Shown here piece after piece: positions 16,408-26,095 of a stretch of DNA of 64,000 nt. Below the pieces are notes generated by a model. It did no database searches. It worked only from the letters and a program-made list of their open reading frames with translations, and had not been told where the DNA came from. The stretch lies in NCBI GenBank assembly GCA_018266775.1, contig JAFDZS010000007.1:248001-312000 (forward strand). Reading direction: 5' to 3'. Each line of letters begins with the position of its first letter. Positions within the stretch are counted from its first letter, which is position 1. Origin of the DNA: Bacteroidota bacterium. Lineage in GTDB: Bacteria > Bacteroidota > Bacteroidia > Chitinophagales > Chitinophagaceae. A program made the position numbers and the translations under genes.

Positions 16408-18748
16408 CGCAGTAATGATTGCGTTTCCACAAAACATTATTGGTTGCGGGCCAGAAGCGGATCCGTATGATTATTACACTTCTTTCTTTCATCAAAACCT
16501 GCCCGACGCCAAAGGCTACAAATCTTTCTATTACACTGGTTATAATTTTTTGTACGATGAAAATGAACCGGTAAAGGTCTCCGATGTACTGGCGCAGGAA
16601 TGGAGCAGCTACTGCGGCAATACTGTTACGCCAAATGATGCGCTGCAATTTGTAAACAAATATGCATGGAAAGATCTGAATAATTTATACCTGGATATTG
16701 AAAAGAACCAGCCATTAAAAATTCCCGACAGTGTGTTGCATAACAGCATGACCAACTACTTCATTCAGCAAAAAGACCTTGAAGGTTTGGGCTATATCAT
16801 GTATGCCAAACAGGTGGAACCCTATGTTTATGGTGGAGAGGATGCATGGGATTTACCACAGCGTGACAGCCTGAAAATGGCTAAGTATATTAAGAATGGG
16901 CAGCAATTATATACCGCCGCTAAAAAAGATTTCTTCAAATTGAAATATGCTTACCAGGTATTGCGGCTTGCCCATTACAGCGGCAGGTATAATGATGTAA
17001 TACAATGGTATGATGATTATGCGCCACATTTCACCAGCAACAGTGTATTGCAAGCGTTGTGCCTTTCGTTAAAAGCGGGTGCATTACTCAGAACTGGTAA
17101 AGAGAAAGAAGCGGCTTATTTGTTCAGCAAATCTTTTGATGCATCCATAGCAAAGCGGGTTTCCAATTATTTAGGATTTCACTGGAGTACAAAAAACGAA
17201 ATACCCAGGGAAGAATACCTGAAGCAATGCCATACCAATGCAGAAAAAGCAGCGATGCTGGGGTTGTTTGCATTAGGCAGCACGGCAGATGAATCTGGCA
17301 CGATAAAAAGCGTATTTCAATTAAATCCGAAAGCTGAAGTGCTGGAAGTATTAATGGTACGGGAGATCAATAAACTGGAAGAAAAATATTTGTCCCCTTC
17401 ATTGCAAAACGATAATGGTGGCAAAGCGATGTATTTAAACTGGGACGAATCATTTGCAGACAGTACTGCAACTGCGGGCAATGCTGAATTAAAAACACTT
17501 ACTGCTTTATATCATAGCATTGCCATTTCAGGCAAAGCAAAAAACAATGGCCTATTTGAAACGGGTGCAGCCTATACAGCTTATATGCAAAGAGATTATT
17601 CTGCTGCAAAAGAATATTTAGATGCTGCTAAAACAATGCCGCTTACAGATAAAGTTAAAGATCAGTGGGCATTGACCAATCTGCTGGTAAGCATTAGTGC
17701 ACAGCAAAAAATTGATGCAGCCTTTGAAGAACAGATTTTACCATCTGTACAATGGCTGGAAAAGAAAGCTAAAACTGAAGTTGGAGATTCCATTGCGTAT
17801 AGCACCATAACACCATGGAGAACTTTTTACCGTAACCTGATGAGCGAAGTGCTGGCCAAACGTTTTCACCAGCAGGGGGAAATTCATAAAGAAGCATTGG
17901 CAGTTGGCGCTGCAGATTATATTGGCGGTTACGGCGCTATTGATTTTTTACACAACAATATGGTTAGTGCTGATGTAGAAAAATTATATGCCCTGCTGGA
18001 AAATAAGCAAGCCAATAGATTTGAAACGTATCTCATCAATCACAACAGTATTAAAAAATCCGATGTGATTGATTTTGCCGGCACCGCTTATTTACGGGAT
18101 TATGAATTTGCAAAAGCGATTACCTGGTTCAGTAAATCAGCGGATAAAAAAGCATCTGTTATTAACACCAATCCTTTTATCGATTTGCTGTACGACCAGG
18201 AAGAACCTTTAGCTTCGGAAGCGAAATTCAGCACCAGCAAAATGGCCTTTGCCACTGAAATGCTGCGCCTGCAAAAAGTTGCCGCAACAGATAAAGTGAA
18301 TGCTGCAAAATATTATTATAAAATGGCTTTAGGATTTTATAATATGACGTATTATGGCCATGCCTGGAACTTAGTGCAATATTTCCGCAGCGGCAGCGAT
18401 GGATATTATATTCCGAAAAATGCCACGCCTTTTCAAAAAGAATATTATGGTTGTTTTACTGCACAGCAATATTTTGAAAAAGCCATGACCGCAAGTGCAG
18501 ATAAAAACTTTAAGGCCCGCTGTTTGTTTATGATGGCCAAATGCAGCCAGAAACAATTGCATCAACCACAATACGAAGAGTATAGAGATAATTATGACAC
18601 ATGGAGAGCAGCAGAAAAAAAATACTTTGCGGGTTTTGTAAACAACAACTATTTCCCGCAGTTAATCAAAGACTATGGAAGCACTATATTTTACAAAGAA
18701 GCCTATAAAAGCTGCAGTTATCTCCGTGATTTTGTGAAGAGAAAATAA
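16373..18748 (+). CDS. Large uncharacterised lipoprotein with TPR-like helical repeats
   Basis: The 791-aa protein starts at an ATG inside the previous gene. Its signal peptide ends in an acceptable lipobox (QNIIGC), followed by GPEADPYDYYTSFF. The rest is mostly amphipathic helices with TPR-like features: YQVLRLAHYSGRYNDVIQWYDDYAP, SLKAGALLRTGKEKEAAYLFSKSF, GAAYTAYMQRDYSAAKEYLDAAKTMP and AYLRDYEFAKAITWFSKSADKK. I recognise it only as a Bacteroidota-type hypothetical lipoprotein. With its partner it may form an outer-membrane or periplasmic complex, perhaps acting on a polysaccharide; that is inference from the TIM-barrel resemblance of the partner. No terminator is visible before the convergent DUF5723 gene. 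Confidence 0.75.
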   Translation: MNWKLCITACVSAVMIAFPQNIIGCGPEADPYDYYTSFFHQNLPDAKGYKSFYYTGYNFLYDENEPVKVSDVLAQEWSSYCGNTVTPNDALQFVNKYAWKDLNNLYLDIEKNQPLKIPDSVLHNSMTNYFIQQKDLEGLGYIMYAKQVEPYVYGGEDAWDLPQRDSLKMAKYIKNGQQLYTAAKKDFFKLKYAYQVLRLAHYSGRYNDVIQWYDDYAPHFTSNSVLQALCLSLKAGALLRTGKEKEAAYLFSKSFDASIAKRVSNYLGFHWSTKNEIPREEYLKQCHTNAEKAAMLGLFALGSTADESGTIKSVFQLNPKAEVLEVLMVREINKLEEKYLSPSLQNDNGGKAMYLNWDESFADSTATAGNAELKTLTALYHSIAISGKAKNNGLFETGAAYTAYMQRDYSAAKEYLDAAKTMPLTDKVKDQWALTNLLVSISAQQKIDAAFEEQILPSVQWLEKKAKTEVGDSIAYSTITPWRTFYRNLMSEVLAKRFHQQGEIHKEALAVGAADYIGGYGAIDFLHNNMVSADVEKLYALLENKQANRFETYLINHNSIKKSDVIDFAGTAYLRDYEFAKAITWFSKSADKKASVINTNPFIDLLYDQEEPLASEAKFSTSKMAFATEMLRLQKVAATDKVNAAKYYYKMALGFYNMTYYGHAWNLVQYFRSGSDGYYIPKNATPFQKEYYGCFTAQQYFEKAMTASADKNFKARCLFMMAKCSQKQLHQPQYEEYRDNYDTWRAAEKKYFAGFVNNNYFPQLIKDYGSTIFYKEAYKSCSYLRDFVKRK

Positions 18749-18751
18749 TTT

Positions 18752-20254
18752 TTATTTTGGGCAGTCAAGCAAGCGCCTTTGCTTTTTGGTTAGGCGTGGA
18801 GTATCGTTGATTTTTTTCTCTTTATATTCCCTGAAGCTGAATAAAGGAATGCGTAAAATAAAATAGCCGTCAAATGCTTTTGTTTTGGCCACCCGCATGT
18901 TGATTACAGATGAGGAACCAATCACGAGTGGCCCCAACCGCAGTGCAGCACCCACTTTAAATCCTGAAATAGAATTGTAACTGATGGGCATATAAAAACC
19001 TGCCTGTGGAATTTCTGCCCGTGGTGTGATATACAACCCAAGCGGGTTATAATTTCCATTATAATAACTTAACCGTGTAAAGACTAGCGGTACATTGACC
19101 TGCGCCTGCACACCCAGCCATTTATTAAAATACCGGTCGTATGTTAAATGCAATGTGGTAGGCAATTGCATCACCAATGTATTCCCTTCTGTTCTTGCAT
19201 TGAACAGGTTTTTATAATAGTTAATGATTTGATAGGCTTCGGTGGAATCTGAAGGCACAGTAAGTTGGTCTGTTGTATATGTTTTTCCTGCCGATGCTAT
19301 AGTGATGCCTTTCATTCCGTCTTTGTTATATTTCACAAAACCAATATCGGTAATGGATGCGCCGGCTTTCCAGATATAATTGGCTGTCTTATCACTGTAT
19401 TGGGTTTCATACACCTGCATTTCGTCACGGAATTCGTAACTCACACCAATATCAAGGCCAAGTGAAGGATGGCTGAAATTCAGGTAGTCGCTGCTGTTAG
19501 CCCCTAATGAATCCAGGTTTTTTGTATAGCTGAGGGCAATATTTCCCGTGGTATTGATGATGGCATCTTTCTTTTTTCCATCTGTGGGGTCAATGATGGA
19601 GTCATGTATAAAAGAAATATTGTTGGATGTAAAGGACACCGCCGCAAATCCGCCCAGCAATTTTAAGGAAGCGCCTGCTTTCCATACGCCGTAATCCGTA
19701 TTGGCCACCTGCCTGCTGTACGTCAATGCCACTTCTTTCCATGCATGCATATTAGCAGACATATTGCTGATGGAAAGTGGTGTACCGATATACCTGGGAT
19801 CAATAAAATCCGGCACGGTGGAATTCAGTAAATCTGTTGCAATGCCGTGTAAATTGGCCATCACCCTTGCTCTTGTAGTCAAAGCAATGGCATTTTTATC
19901 ATTCCATTTTACCAATAGTGATGGCCCGAATACATCAGTCAACCCCAAAAATTTACCTTTCTTAGTAATAGGATCAGGATATGAAAAACCACCCTTATCA
20001 TCGTTACGGTTTTTATAACTGAACTTAAAAATATTATTGCCCAATTCTGTGGAAAGGCTCACCAGGTTCAAATCGGCACGCACCCGGTAATTCAAAATAT
20101 CTGCCGGGCTGGTTATTGTACTGTAAACCCCGGCATAAGGTGATGAATGATACCCTGTGAATGATTGTGCATTTACTTTATACACCACTACATTCAGCAG
20201 CAATACGAGGCCACCGAAATAATGATAACAAACAATTCGGGTTTTAGGTTGCAT
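18752..20254 (-). CDS. DUF5723 family outer-membrane beta-barrel protein
   Basis: The 500-aa protein has a signal peptide (to VNAQ) followed at once by SFTGYHSSPYAGVYSTITSPADILNYRVRAD, the N-terminal hallmark of DUF5723. The body is a series of beta strands with PorV/FadL-like spacing (LGLDIGVSYEFRDEM, TLHLTYDRYFNKWLGVQAQVNVPL, FKVGAALRLGPLVIGSSS). It ends in a basic, cysteine-containing tail (KKQRRLLDCPK). Function is not known; family members are predicted outer-membrane proteins restricted to Bacteroidota. The stop codon lies 3 bp from the end of the convergent lipoprotein gene. Confidence 0.85.
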   Translation of the reverse strand: MQPKTRIVCYHYFGGLVLLLNVVVYKVNAQSFTGYHSSPYAGVYSTITSPADILNYRVRADLNLVSLSTELGNNIFKFSYKNRNDDKGGFSYPDPITKKGKFLGLTDVFGPSLLVKWNDKNAIALTTRARVMANLHGIATDLLNSTVPDFIDPRYIGTPLSISNMSANMHAWKEVALTYSRQVANTDYGVWKAGASLKLLGGFAAVSFTSNNISFIHDSIIDPTDGKKKDAIINTTGNIALSYTKNLDSLGANSSDYLNFSHPSLGLDIGVSYEFRDEMQVYETQYSDKTANYIWKAGASITDIGFVKYNKDGMKGITIASAGKTYTTDQLTVPSDSTEAYQIINYYKNLFNARTEGNTLVMQLPTTLHLTYDRYFNKWLGVQAQVNVPLVFTRLSYYNGNYNPLGLYITPRAEIPQAGFYMPISYNSISGFKVGAALRLGPLVIGSSSVINMRVAKTKAFDGYFILRIPLFSFREYKEKKINDTPRLTKKQRRLLDCPK

Positions 20255-20330
20255 GGTTCTGTACAGCTATTACCCAGACAATACCTGGTATAAAGTCTGC
20301 TGCATAAAATTATTCTATTATCGTATAATG

Positions 20331-20876
20331 TTATGCAAAAGTGGCCTTACCGGCCAGTTTTTCTGTAAAGTAAGCACAAATCGTTTCTGCATTACCGGTC
20401 TCTTCTTTCGGTATGGGAATATGAATTGTATACGCTGTTGGGCGTTTACCCGGCTGTTGTTCAGTGCCTTTAAAAATCAATTCTTTTTTATGTGGTGAAG
20501 AAAAAGAAACATTTGTAAGCTTACGGGTATCACTATTCAATATCCAGGTTTCGGCAGTGCTGGTAATCTTATTATCTGTAAATAATATTTCCTGTTCTTT
20601 TATATTTTTAATTTTCCGGTAGATGCTGAATATTGTAGACGAAAATAATTGCAGTATTTTATATGTCATAAAAACAGTTGCGAGCAATGCCAGCAGTAAA
20701 ATAAAGTTTACGATTTTACCCAGGCCGGGTATCCCTGTTTGCAACGCAGGATCAATAACAATAAATGTAAGTGCAAATCCAATAATGGTGGCAATGCCTG
20801 CCATCCAACTGTCCAGCTCCCGCCGGGCCAGCTCGCCATTTTTATAACTCCATCCTATGATAATGCCTGAACTCAT
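20331..20876 (-). CDS. Uncharacterised two-helix membrane protein
   Basis: The 181-aa protein has two membrane helices (about residues 24-42 and 54-76) and a soluble C-terminal half. That half begins in a basic linker (YRKIKNIKEQEILFTDNKITS) and is probably a PH-like beta fold (ISFSSPHKKELIFKG-type strands). I do not recognise it. It lies just upstream of the DUF5723 gene on the same strand (76-bp gap) and may share a transcript. The overall layout resembles the YcxB-like protein at 14.3 kb, but no clear sequence match is seen. Confidence 0.65.
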   Translation of the reverse strand: MSSGIIIGWSYKNGELARRELDSWMAGIATIIGFALTFIVIDPALQTGIPGLGKIVNFILLLALLATVFMTYKILQLFSSTIFSIYRKIKNIKEQEILFTDNKITSTAETWILNSDTRKLTNVSFSSPHKKELIFKGTEQQPGKRPTAYTIHIPIPKEETGNAETICAYFTEKLAGKATFA

Positions 20877-20968
20877 ATTGATTACAGTAAATCTATCCCG
20901 TAACAGTAATTTTAGCTATACCCTGTGTGCGGTATTTTGCCAGTATATTTTCCTTCCGGCGATAAAAC

Positions 20969-20999
20969 AAAAAAACCACCGGTAATTACACCGATGGTT
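20969..20999 (-). terminator. Rho-independent terminator after nrdJ
   Basis: On the minus strand AACCATCGGT pairs with ACCGGTGGTT (one G-T/A mismatch) across a short loop, followed by TTTTTTTGTTTT. It starts 32 nt after the nrdJ stop, a textbook terminator. Confidence 0.85.
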
Positions 21000-21030
21000 C
21001 TTTTATGTGCTTGTGTGTTTGTTGCGTTGT

Positions 21031-24000
21031 TTAGCTGCAACCCATGCTGTTGCCGCAGTTCAGGCATTTGTAACAGGTGCCGCTGCGTACAGTGATGTGT
21101 CCGCAGGTATTGCAGGCAGGCGCATCGCTCTGCATGCTTTTGGCAGCTGCATTCACGCCATCCATCGGGCTGTGTTTATGTACAGAAGCAGAGCGGTGTT
21201 CAGGTTTTACCGGTTGCGGTGTGGCGCCACCCATCACCCTTACTTCGCTCAGTTCCGGTTTGCGTTCGCCAATGGTGGGTGTGGTTTCATCCCATTCTTC
21301 GTTGCCCAGGTTTTGCACTTCAGGTTTATCCAGTACATGCACTAAATCTGTACGGCCTAAATATTCATACGCCAATGAGCGGAACATAAAGTCGATGATA
21401 GAAGTAGTGGATTTAATATTCGGGTGCTCCACCATACCGCTGGGTTCAAAGCGGGTGAACACAAATTTTTCCACGTATTCTTCCAAAGGCACACCATATT
21501 GTAAGCCGATTGAAATAGCAATGGCAAAACAGTTGAGCATACTGCGCATGGTAGCACCTTCTTTGGCCATATCGATGAAGATTTCACCCAATGTACCATC
21601 GCTGTATTCACCAGTGCGCAGGAATAGTGCCTGGCCGTTGATTTTTGCTTTTTGTGTAAAGCCACGGCGTTTGGCGGGCAGCGCACGGCGTTCAACAATC
21701 ATGGCCAGCTGGCGTTTTAAAGAAGTATCTGCACTGCTCTGCACCCTTTTGTTGATCTCTTCCAGCAGTTCTTCCACAGTCAGTTTACTCATATCAACTA
21801 TTGAAGAAATGCTTGCAGCGAGTTCTGCAGCTTTTTCTTCTGAAATGGGTTCGTCCAGTTTTTTCTTTTTGTCTGATTTATTGCTGAGCGGCTGAGACAA
21901 TTTGGAACCATCACGGTACAGTGCACACGCTTTTAAACCCAGCTCCCAGCTCATCCGGTAAGCATCTGCAATTTCTTCCTGTGTGGCTTCGTTGGGCAGG
22001 TTGATGGTTTTTGAAATAGCACCGCTGAGGAAAGGTTGTGCTGCACCCATCATGCGGATGTGGCCGTGTGCATGAATATAACGCTGGCCAGTAGTACCAC
22101 ATTTATTGGCACAATCAAATACCGACAAATGTTCTTCTTTCAGGTATGGTGCGCCTTCAACCGTCATGGTACCGCACACATAGGTGTTGGCCATTTCTAT
22201 TTCCTCATCGCTAAAGCCCAGTGCCTGCAGCAGGCTCCAGCCAAAGTCGTTGTATTGCTCTGGTTTAAAACCAAGGCGTTGCAAACATTCCTCCCCTAAT
22301 GTATATACGTTAAATACAAATCCAATTTCAAATGCTGAGCCCAGTGCTTTATTCAGTTTTTCAATATCAGCTGTGGTAAACCCTTTTTCCATCAATGATT
22401 TGGCATTAATGAATGGTGCATTGCTGATGGATGCATGGCCTTTGGCATAATTTACAATCTCTTCAATTTCAGATTCGCTGTACTTCATGTTGCGCAAAGC
22501 AGCGGGTACACTCTGGTTGATGATTTTGAAATAACCACCGCCACTCAGTTTTTTAAATTTCACCAGTGCAAAATCTGGTTCAACACCAGTGGTATCACAA
22601 TCCATTACCAAACCAATGGTACCGGTGGGTGCAATTACTGTGGTTTGTGCGTTGCGGTAGCCATATTTTTCTCCTAATTGTACAGCATCGTCCCATGCTT
22701 TGGTAGCTGCTTTCAATAAATAGTCAGGACAATATTTTGCGTTGATGCCCTGTGGTTTAATTTCAATTCCTTCATACGCATCATTGGCATCATAAGCAGC
22801 TGCACGGTGGTTGCGCATTACACGCAGCATGTGCTGTTTATTTTCTTCATACTTATCAAATGCACCGAGGAAGCCGGCCATTTCTGCAGAAGTAGTATAA
22901 GCCACACCCGTCATGATTGCTGTAATAGCACCAGCAATTGCCCTTGCTTCTTCACTGTCGTAAGCAATACCGCTTACCATCAGCATAGAACCAAGGTTGG
23001 CAAAACCCAAACCTAACGTGCGGTAATCGTAACTTAATTGCGCTACTTCTTTGCTGGGGAACTGTGCCATGAGTACCGAGATTTCCAATACCACCGTCCA
23101 CAAGCGGCAGGTGTATTCAAAACCTTTTACATCAAACAGGTTTCCATCTTCATCAAAGAAACGGCGCAGGTTTACGCTGGCCAGGTTACAGGCAGTGTTA
23201 TCCAGGAACATGTATTCACTGCAGGGGTTAGACGCCCTGATGGGACCACCTTCCGGACAAGTGTGCCACTCATTGATGGTGGTATCATATTGTGTACCCG
23301 GGTCAGCACAACGCCATGCCGCATAGTTGATCTGGTTCCACAAATCACGTGCTTTTACTTTTCTCATTACACGTCCATCACTTCTTCCTTTTAATTCCCA
23401 TTCACCATCATTGTCGAGTATCTTAAAAAATTCGTTGGGGATACGAACCGAGTTGTTACTGTTTTGTCCGCTTACGGTGCGGTATGCTTCACCTTCATAA
23501 TCGCTGGAATAACCTGCGGCAATTAATGCCGCCACTTTATCTTCTTCTTTAGTTTTCCAGTTTACGAATTCCACAATTTCCGGGTGATCTAAATCCAGGC
23601 ACACCATTTTAGCTGCCCTGCGTGTAGTACCACCACTTTTGATGGCACCGGCAGCCCTGTCGCCAATTTTTAAAAAGCTCATCAAACCGCTGGATGTACC
23701 ACCGCCGCTTAATTTTTCACCTTCGCCACGGATGCTGCTGAAGTTGGTACCCACACCACTGCCATATTTAAATATCCTGGCTTCACGCACCCATAAGTCC
23801 ATGATACCGCCTTCATTCACCAAATCATCTTCCACACTTAAAATAAAACAAGCATGTGGTTGAGGACGTTCATAAGCGTTGGATGATTTTTTCAACTGGC
23901 CATCTTTTGCATCTACATAATAATGCCCCTGTGGTTTTCCTGTTATACCATATACTTCATGCAAACCGGTATTAAACCATTGCGGACTGTTGGGAACACA

Positions 24001-24390
24001 TGCCTGATTGAGGATAGAATATACGAGCTCGTCGTAAAAAATTTGTGCATCTTGTGGTGTGGCAAAGTAATTATAGCGTTCACCCCAAACCTTCCAGCAA
24101 TGAGCCATGCGGTGTGCTACCTGTTTAACAGTGGTTTCTCTTCCGGTTGATCCATCCTGCTGAGGTACGCCGGCTTTACGGAAATATTTTTGTGCAAGAA
24201 TATCGGTTGCTATCTGGCTCCACTGTTTCGGAACTTCCACATTATCCATCTGAAATACCACTTCCCCGGTTGGGTTTTTAATTACAGAGGTGCGATAGTC
24301 ATATTCAAACATATCGTATGGGCTAACCCCATCTTTTGTGAACTGTCGGCTAAACTGCAGCGCCGATACTGTTGGCTTCTTCGTTGACAT
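21031..24390 (-). CDS. nrdJ: Vitamin B12-dependent ribonucleotide reductase (class II)
   Basis: The 1119-aa enzyme reduces ribonucleotides to deoxyribonucleotides using adenosylcobalamin. Visible motifs are the first redox Cys (PHACFILSVEDDL), the RASNPCSEYMFLDNTACNLASVNL active-site strand with the N-x-C-x-E triad, and PTGTIGLVMDCDTTGVEPDFALV. The C-terminus has a long basic linker, a TSCPxCG-like vitamin-B12-RNR domain, and a Cys-rich zinc-ribbon end (CNTCGHITVRSGTCYKCLNCG). Length and order are typical of the long NrdJ. It is a single gene with its own promoter and terminator. No cobalamin riboswitch was recognised upstream, although two DnaA-box-like sites are present. No nrdA/B is in the window. 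Confidence 0.97.
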   Translation of the reverse strand: MSTKKPTVSALQFSRQFTKDGVSPYDMFEYDYRTSVIKNPTGEVVFQMDNVEVPKQWSQIATDILAQKYFRKAGVPQQDGSTGRETTVKQVAHRMAHCWKVWGERYNYFATPQDAQIFYDELVYSILNQACVPNSPQWFNTGLHEVYGITGKPQGHYYVDAKDGQLKKSSNAYERPQPHACFILSVEDDLVNEGGIMDLWVREARIFKYGSGVGTNFSSIRGEGEKLSGGGTSSGLMSFLKIGDRAAGAIKSGGTTRRAAKMVCLDLDHPEIVEFVNWKTKEEDKVAALIAAGYSSDYEGEAYRTVSGQNSNNSVRIPNEFFKILDNDGEWELKGRSDGRVMRKVKARDLWNQINYAAWRCADPGTQYDTTINEWHTCPEGGPIRASNPCSEYMFLDNTACNLASVNLRRFFDEDGNLFDVKGFEYTCRLWTVVLEISVLMAQFPSKEVAQLSYDYRTLGLGFANLGSMLMVSGIAYDSEEARAIAGAITAIMTGVAYTTSAEMAGFLGAFDKYEENKQHMLRVMRNHRAAAYDANDAYEGIEIKPQGINAKYCPDYLLKAATKAWDDAVQLGEKYGYRNAQTTVIAPTGTIGLVMDCDTTGVEPDFALVKFKKLSGGGYFKIINQSVPAALRNMKYSESEIEEIVNYAKGHASISNAPFINAKSLMEKGFTTADIEKLNKALGSAFEIGFVFNVYTLGEECLQRLGFKPEQYNDFGWSLLQALGFSDEEIEMANTYVCGTMTVEGAPYLKEEHLSVFDCANKCGTTGQRYIHAHGHIRMMGAAQPFLSGAISKTINLPNEATQEEIADAYRMSWELGLKACALYRDGSKLSQPLSNKSDKKKKLDEPISEEKAAELAASISSIVDMSKLTVEELLEEINKRVQSSADTSLKRQLAMIVERRALPAKRRGFTQKAKINGQALFLRTGEYSDGTLGEIFIDMAKEGATMRSMLNCFAIAISIGLQYGVPLEEYVEKFVFTRFEPSGMVEHPNIKSTTSIIDFMFRSLAYEYLGRTDLVHVLDKPEVQNLGNEEWDETTPTIGERKPELSEVRVMGGATPQPVKPEHRSASVHKHSPMDGVNAAAKSMQSDAPACNTCGHITVRSGTCYKCLNCGNSMGCS

Positions 24391-24432
24391 ATATAAGTGC
24401 TTGAATGGTGGGTTAAGTAATTGTTAAGCAAA

Positions 24433-24463
24433 CGAAAATATTTGTTGTAGGCGAACAAACAAA
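24433..24463 (-). promoter_or_regulatory. Probable nrdJ promoter
   Basis: On the minus strand TTTG (24460-24463) is followed after 19 nt by TATTTTCG (24433-24440), one mismatch from TAnnTTTG. It predicts a leader of about 36-40 nt before the nrdJ ATG. Confidence 0.5.
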
Positions 24464-24741
24464 CTTTTTAATATTAACACTTGTGGACAAAATTGGTGGA
24501 TAATTGAAAAGATGCACCACTGCACTGCATTTGCTGATTTTTCCCCACTTTTTTAAAAAAAATGTTCGTTTAAAATCTTGTTTTTTTCGGCAAAATTGCT
24601 CTCCCTCTGAATATGGGCATTTTTCAGTTTTCAGTGAAAATCAAACAAAGCTTTTGTTGAAAAACCATGAAAACGGTCAACTTTTTTTTATTTTTTTCAG
24701 ATACAGATTTTTAAGTATTTCTTTGATGAAATATTTCGCTT
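24464..24741. other. AT-rich divergent spacer with two DnaA-box-like 9-mers
   Basis: Between the nrdJ promoter and the RDD-protein gene lies about 280 bp of very AT-rich sequence with long T-runs. At 24482-24490 it has TGTGGACAA and at 24495-24503 GGTGGATAA. Each is one mismatch from the DnaA box TGTGGATAA, in the same orientation and 13 bp apart. No ORF or hairpin terminator is evident. Confidence 0.4.
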
Positions 24742-25638
24742 ATGGAAAAGAAAAGAATCTATTGGATCATCTCCTGTATTTACCTGGCCATTTATGGTAT
24801 AGCAGTTTTTTTTGTGCTTAAGACATTTCTCTCCAGCTCCCGTTTCTACTCAGGTGGAGTAACCTTCATTCAGTTCCTTGTGTTTATCACAGCGATTATT
24901 GGCACAGTGATATTTATCAGCAGCAAGTTTAAACGGAGTAATCTAATAAGAATTATTATGTGCATGAATATTATGTCGGCTCCGTTCAATATAGCATGGT
25001 TTATATTTTCACTTATCAAAAGAAATTCATCTGATTATGGCACAAGCAGTATTGAGTGGACTTTCTACCTTTCACTATTTATTTCAGTAATTATTTTGGC
25101 ATCCAGTTGTATTGGGTTACGTATGCTTTCACTGGATAAAATTGCGAGATTGAGTTATTACGATGATGCTGGTGAACGTACTGGCCAATTTTTTCCCGCC
25201 AACGCGGGGCTGCGTTTTGCCAATTACCTGGTTGATGCAGTGCTGATATTTTATGTATTTTTTACCACCCTGAGTTCGTTTTTAATTTTATTAAGGAATA
25301 CCGTTGATTTTAGTAAAGAACTAATAATACTAATTGAGGTTCCATACCTCCTCTTATATTATATCGTGATGGAAGCTGTTTTCAATACCACCGCCGGTAA
25401 ATGTGCCACAGGTACCACCATTGTAAATGAAAACGGGCAACGGCCTAATTTTGGACAGGTTATGATCAGAACCTTCAGCCGGTTTATTCCTTTTGAAGCA
25501 TTCAGTTTTTTTGCAGCTGGTGCCAGGGGCTGGCATGATACCTTTTCCAAAACGTATGTAGTGGAAAGCATCAATAAAGAAGATGCAGAACTTGAAGACA
25601 TTATTTTAGATGCGGAATTAAATATTTTCGAATCATGA
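24742..25638 (+). CDS. RDD-family membrane protein
   Basis: The 298-aa protein has four N-terminal membrane helices (about residues 7-27, 41-60, 70-88, 107-127), a short basic loop, then a C-terminal RDD domain: GLRFANYLVDAVLIFYVFF, EAVFNTTAGKCATGTTIVNENGQRPNFGQVMIRTFSRFIPFEAF and GWHDTFSKTYVV. The domain name comes from conserved Arg-Asp-Asp; here the helix keeps R-x5-D. RDD proteins are thought to be transporters, including sodium/proton antiporters in a few cases. The stop codon overlaps the dtd start by 4 bp, so the two are translationally coupled. Confidence 0.85.
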   Translation: MEKKRIYWIISCIYLAIYGIAVFFVLKTFLSSSRFYSGGVTFIQFLVFITAIIGTVIFISSKFKRSNLIRIIMCMNIMSAPFNIAWFIFSLIKRNSSDYGTSSIEWTFYLSLFISVIILASSCIGLRMLSLDKIARLSYYDDAGERTGQFFPANAGLRFANYLVDAVLIFYVFFTTLSSFLILLRNTVDFSKELIILIEVPYLLLYYIVMEAVFNTTAGKCATGTTIVNENGQRPNFGQVMIRTFSRFIPFEAFSFFAAGARGWHDTFSKTYVVESINKEDAELEDIILDAELNIFES

Positions 25639-26087
25639 GAGTGGTAATTCAGCGGGTGACACATGCCAGTGTTACAATTAATGGACAAATCAAATCTGCC
25701 ATTCAGCAGGGATTGCTGGTGCTGGTGGGCATTGAGGATGCTGACAGTAACGAAGACATTGTTTGGCTTAGTAATAAAATAGTGAACCTGCGCATTTTTG
25801 ACGATGCTGACCATGTGCCGAATATTTCTGTTAAAGATTGTAATGGTGATATTTTGCTCGTAAGCCAGTTTACCCTCCATGCTTCCACCAAAAAAGGTAA
25901 CCGGCCTTCCTACATTAAAGCCAGTAAGCCGCCGGTTGCTGTGCCATTATATGAACAACTCATTCAACAATTAACTGCAGATTTGGGCAAACCCGTTTAT
26001 ACAGGAGAGTTTGGTGCAGATATGAAAGTTGCGTTACTGAATGATGGGCCGGTAACGATTGTGATAGACAGCAGGAACAGGGAATAA
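25635..26087 (+). CDS. dtd: D-aminoacyl-tRNA deacylase
   Basis: The 150-aa protein is a canonical DTD: MRVVIQRVTHASVTINGQIKS at the N-terminus, GLLVLVGIEDAD, the catalytic-site motif LLVSQFTLHAS, and the C-terminal cross-subunit motif LLNDGPVTIVIDSR (the Gly-cisPro type). It removes D-amino acids (and Gly) from mischarged tRNA. It overlaps the RDD gene by ATGA. Sequence and length are normal. Confidence 0.96.
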   Translation: MRVVIQRVTHASVTINGQIKSAIQQGLLVLVGIEDADSNEDIVWLSNKIVNLRIFDDADHVPNISVKDCNGDILLVSQFTLHASTKKGNRPSYIKASKPPVAVPLYEQLIQQLTADLGKPVYTGEFGADMKVALLNDGPVTIVIDSRNRE

Positions 26088-26095
26088 ATTTATTT

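Noticed and set aside
21077..21895. 272-codon plus-strand frame
   Set aside because: It is antisense to the C-terminal part of nrdJ, whose motifs are unmistakable on the minus strand. The Ser/Leu-rich composition is that of a shadow frame.
24464..24741. Candidate replication origin upstream of nrdJ
   Set aside because: Only two imperfect DnaA boxes and no dnaA, dnaN or origin-linked gene set nearby. Kept as a regulatory observation, not as an origin.
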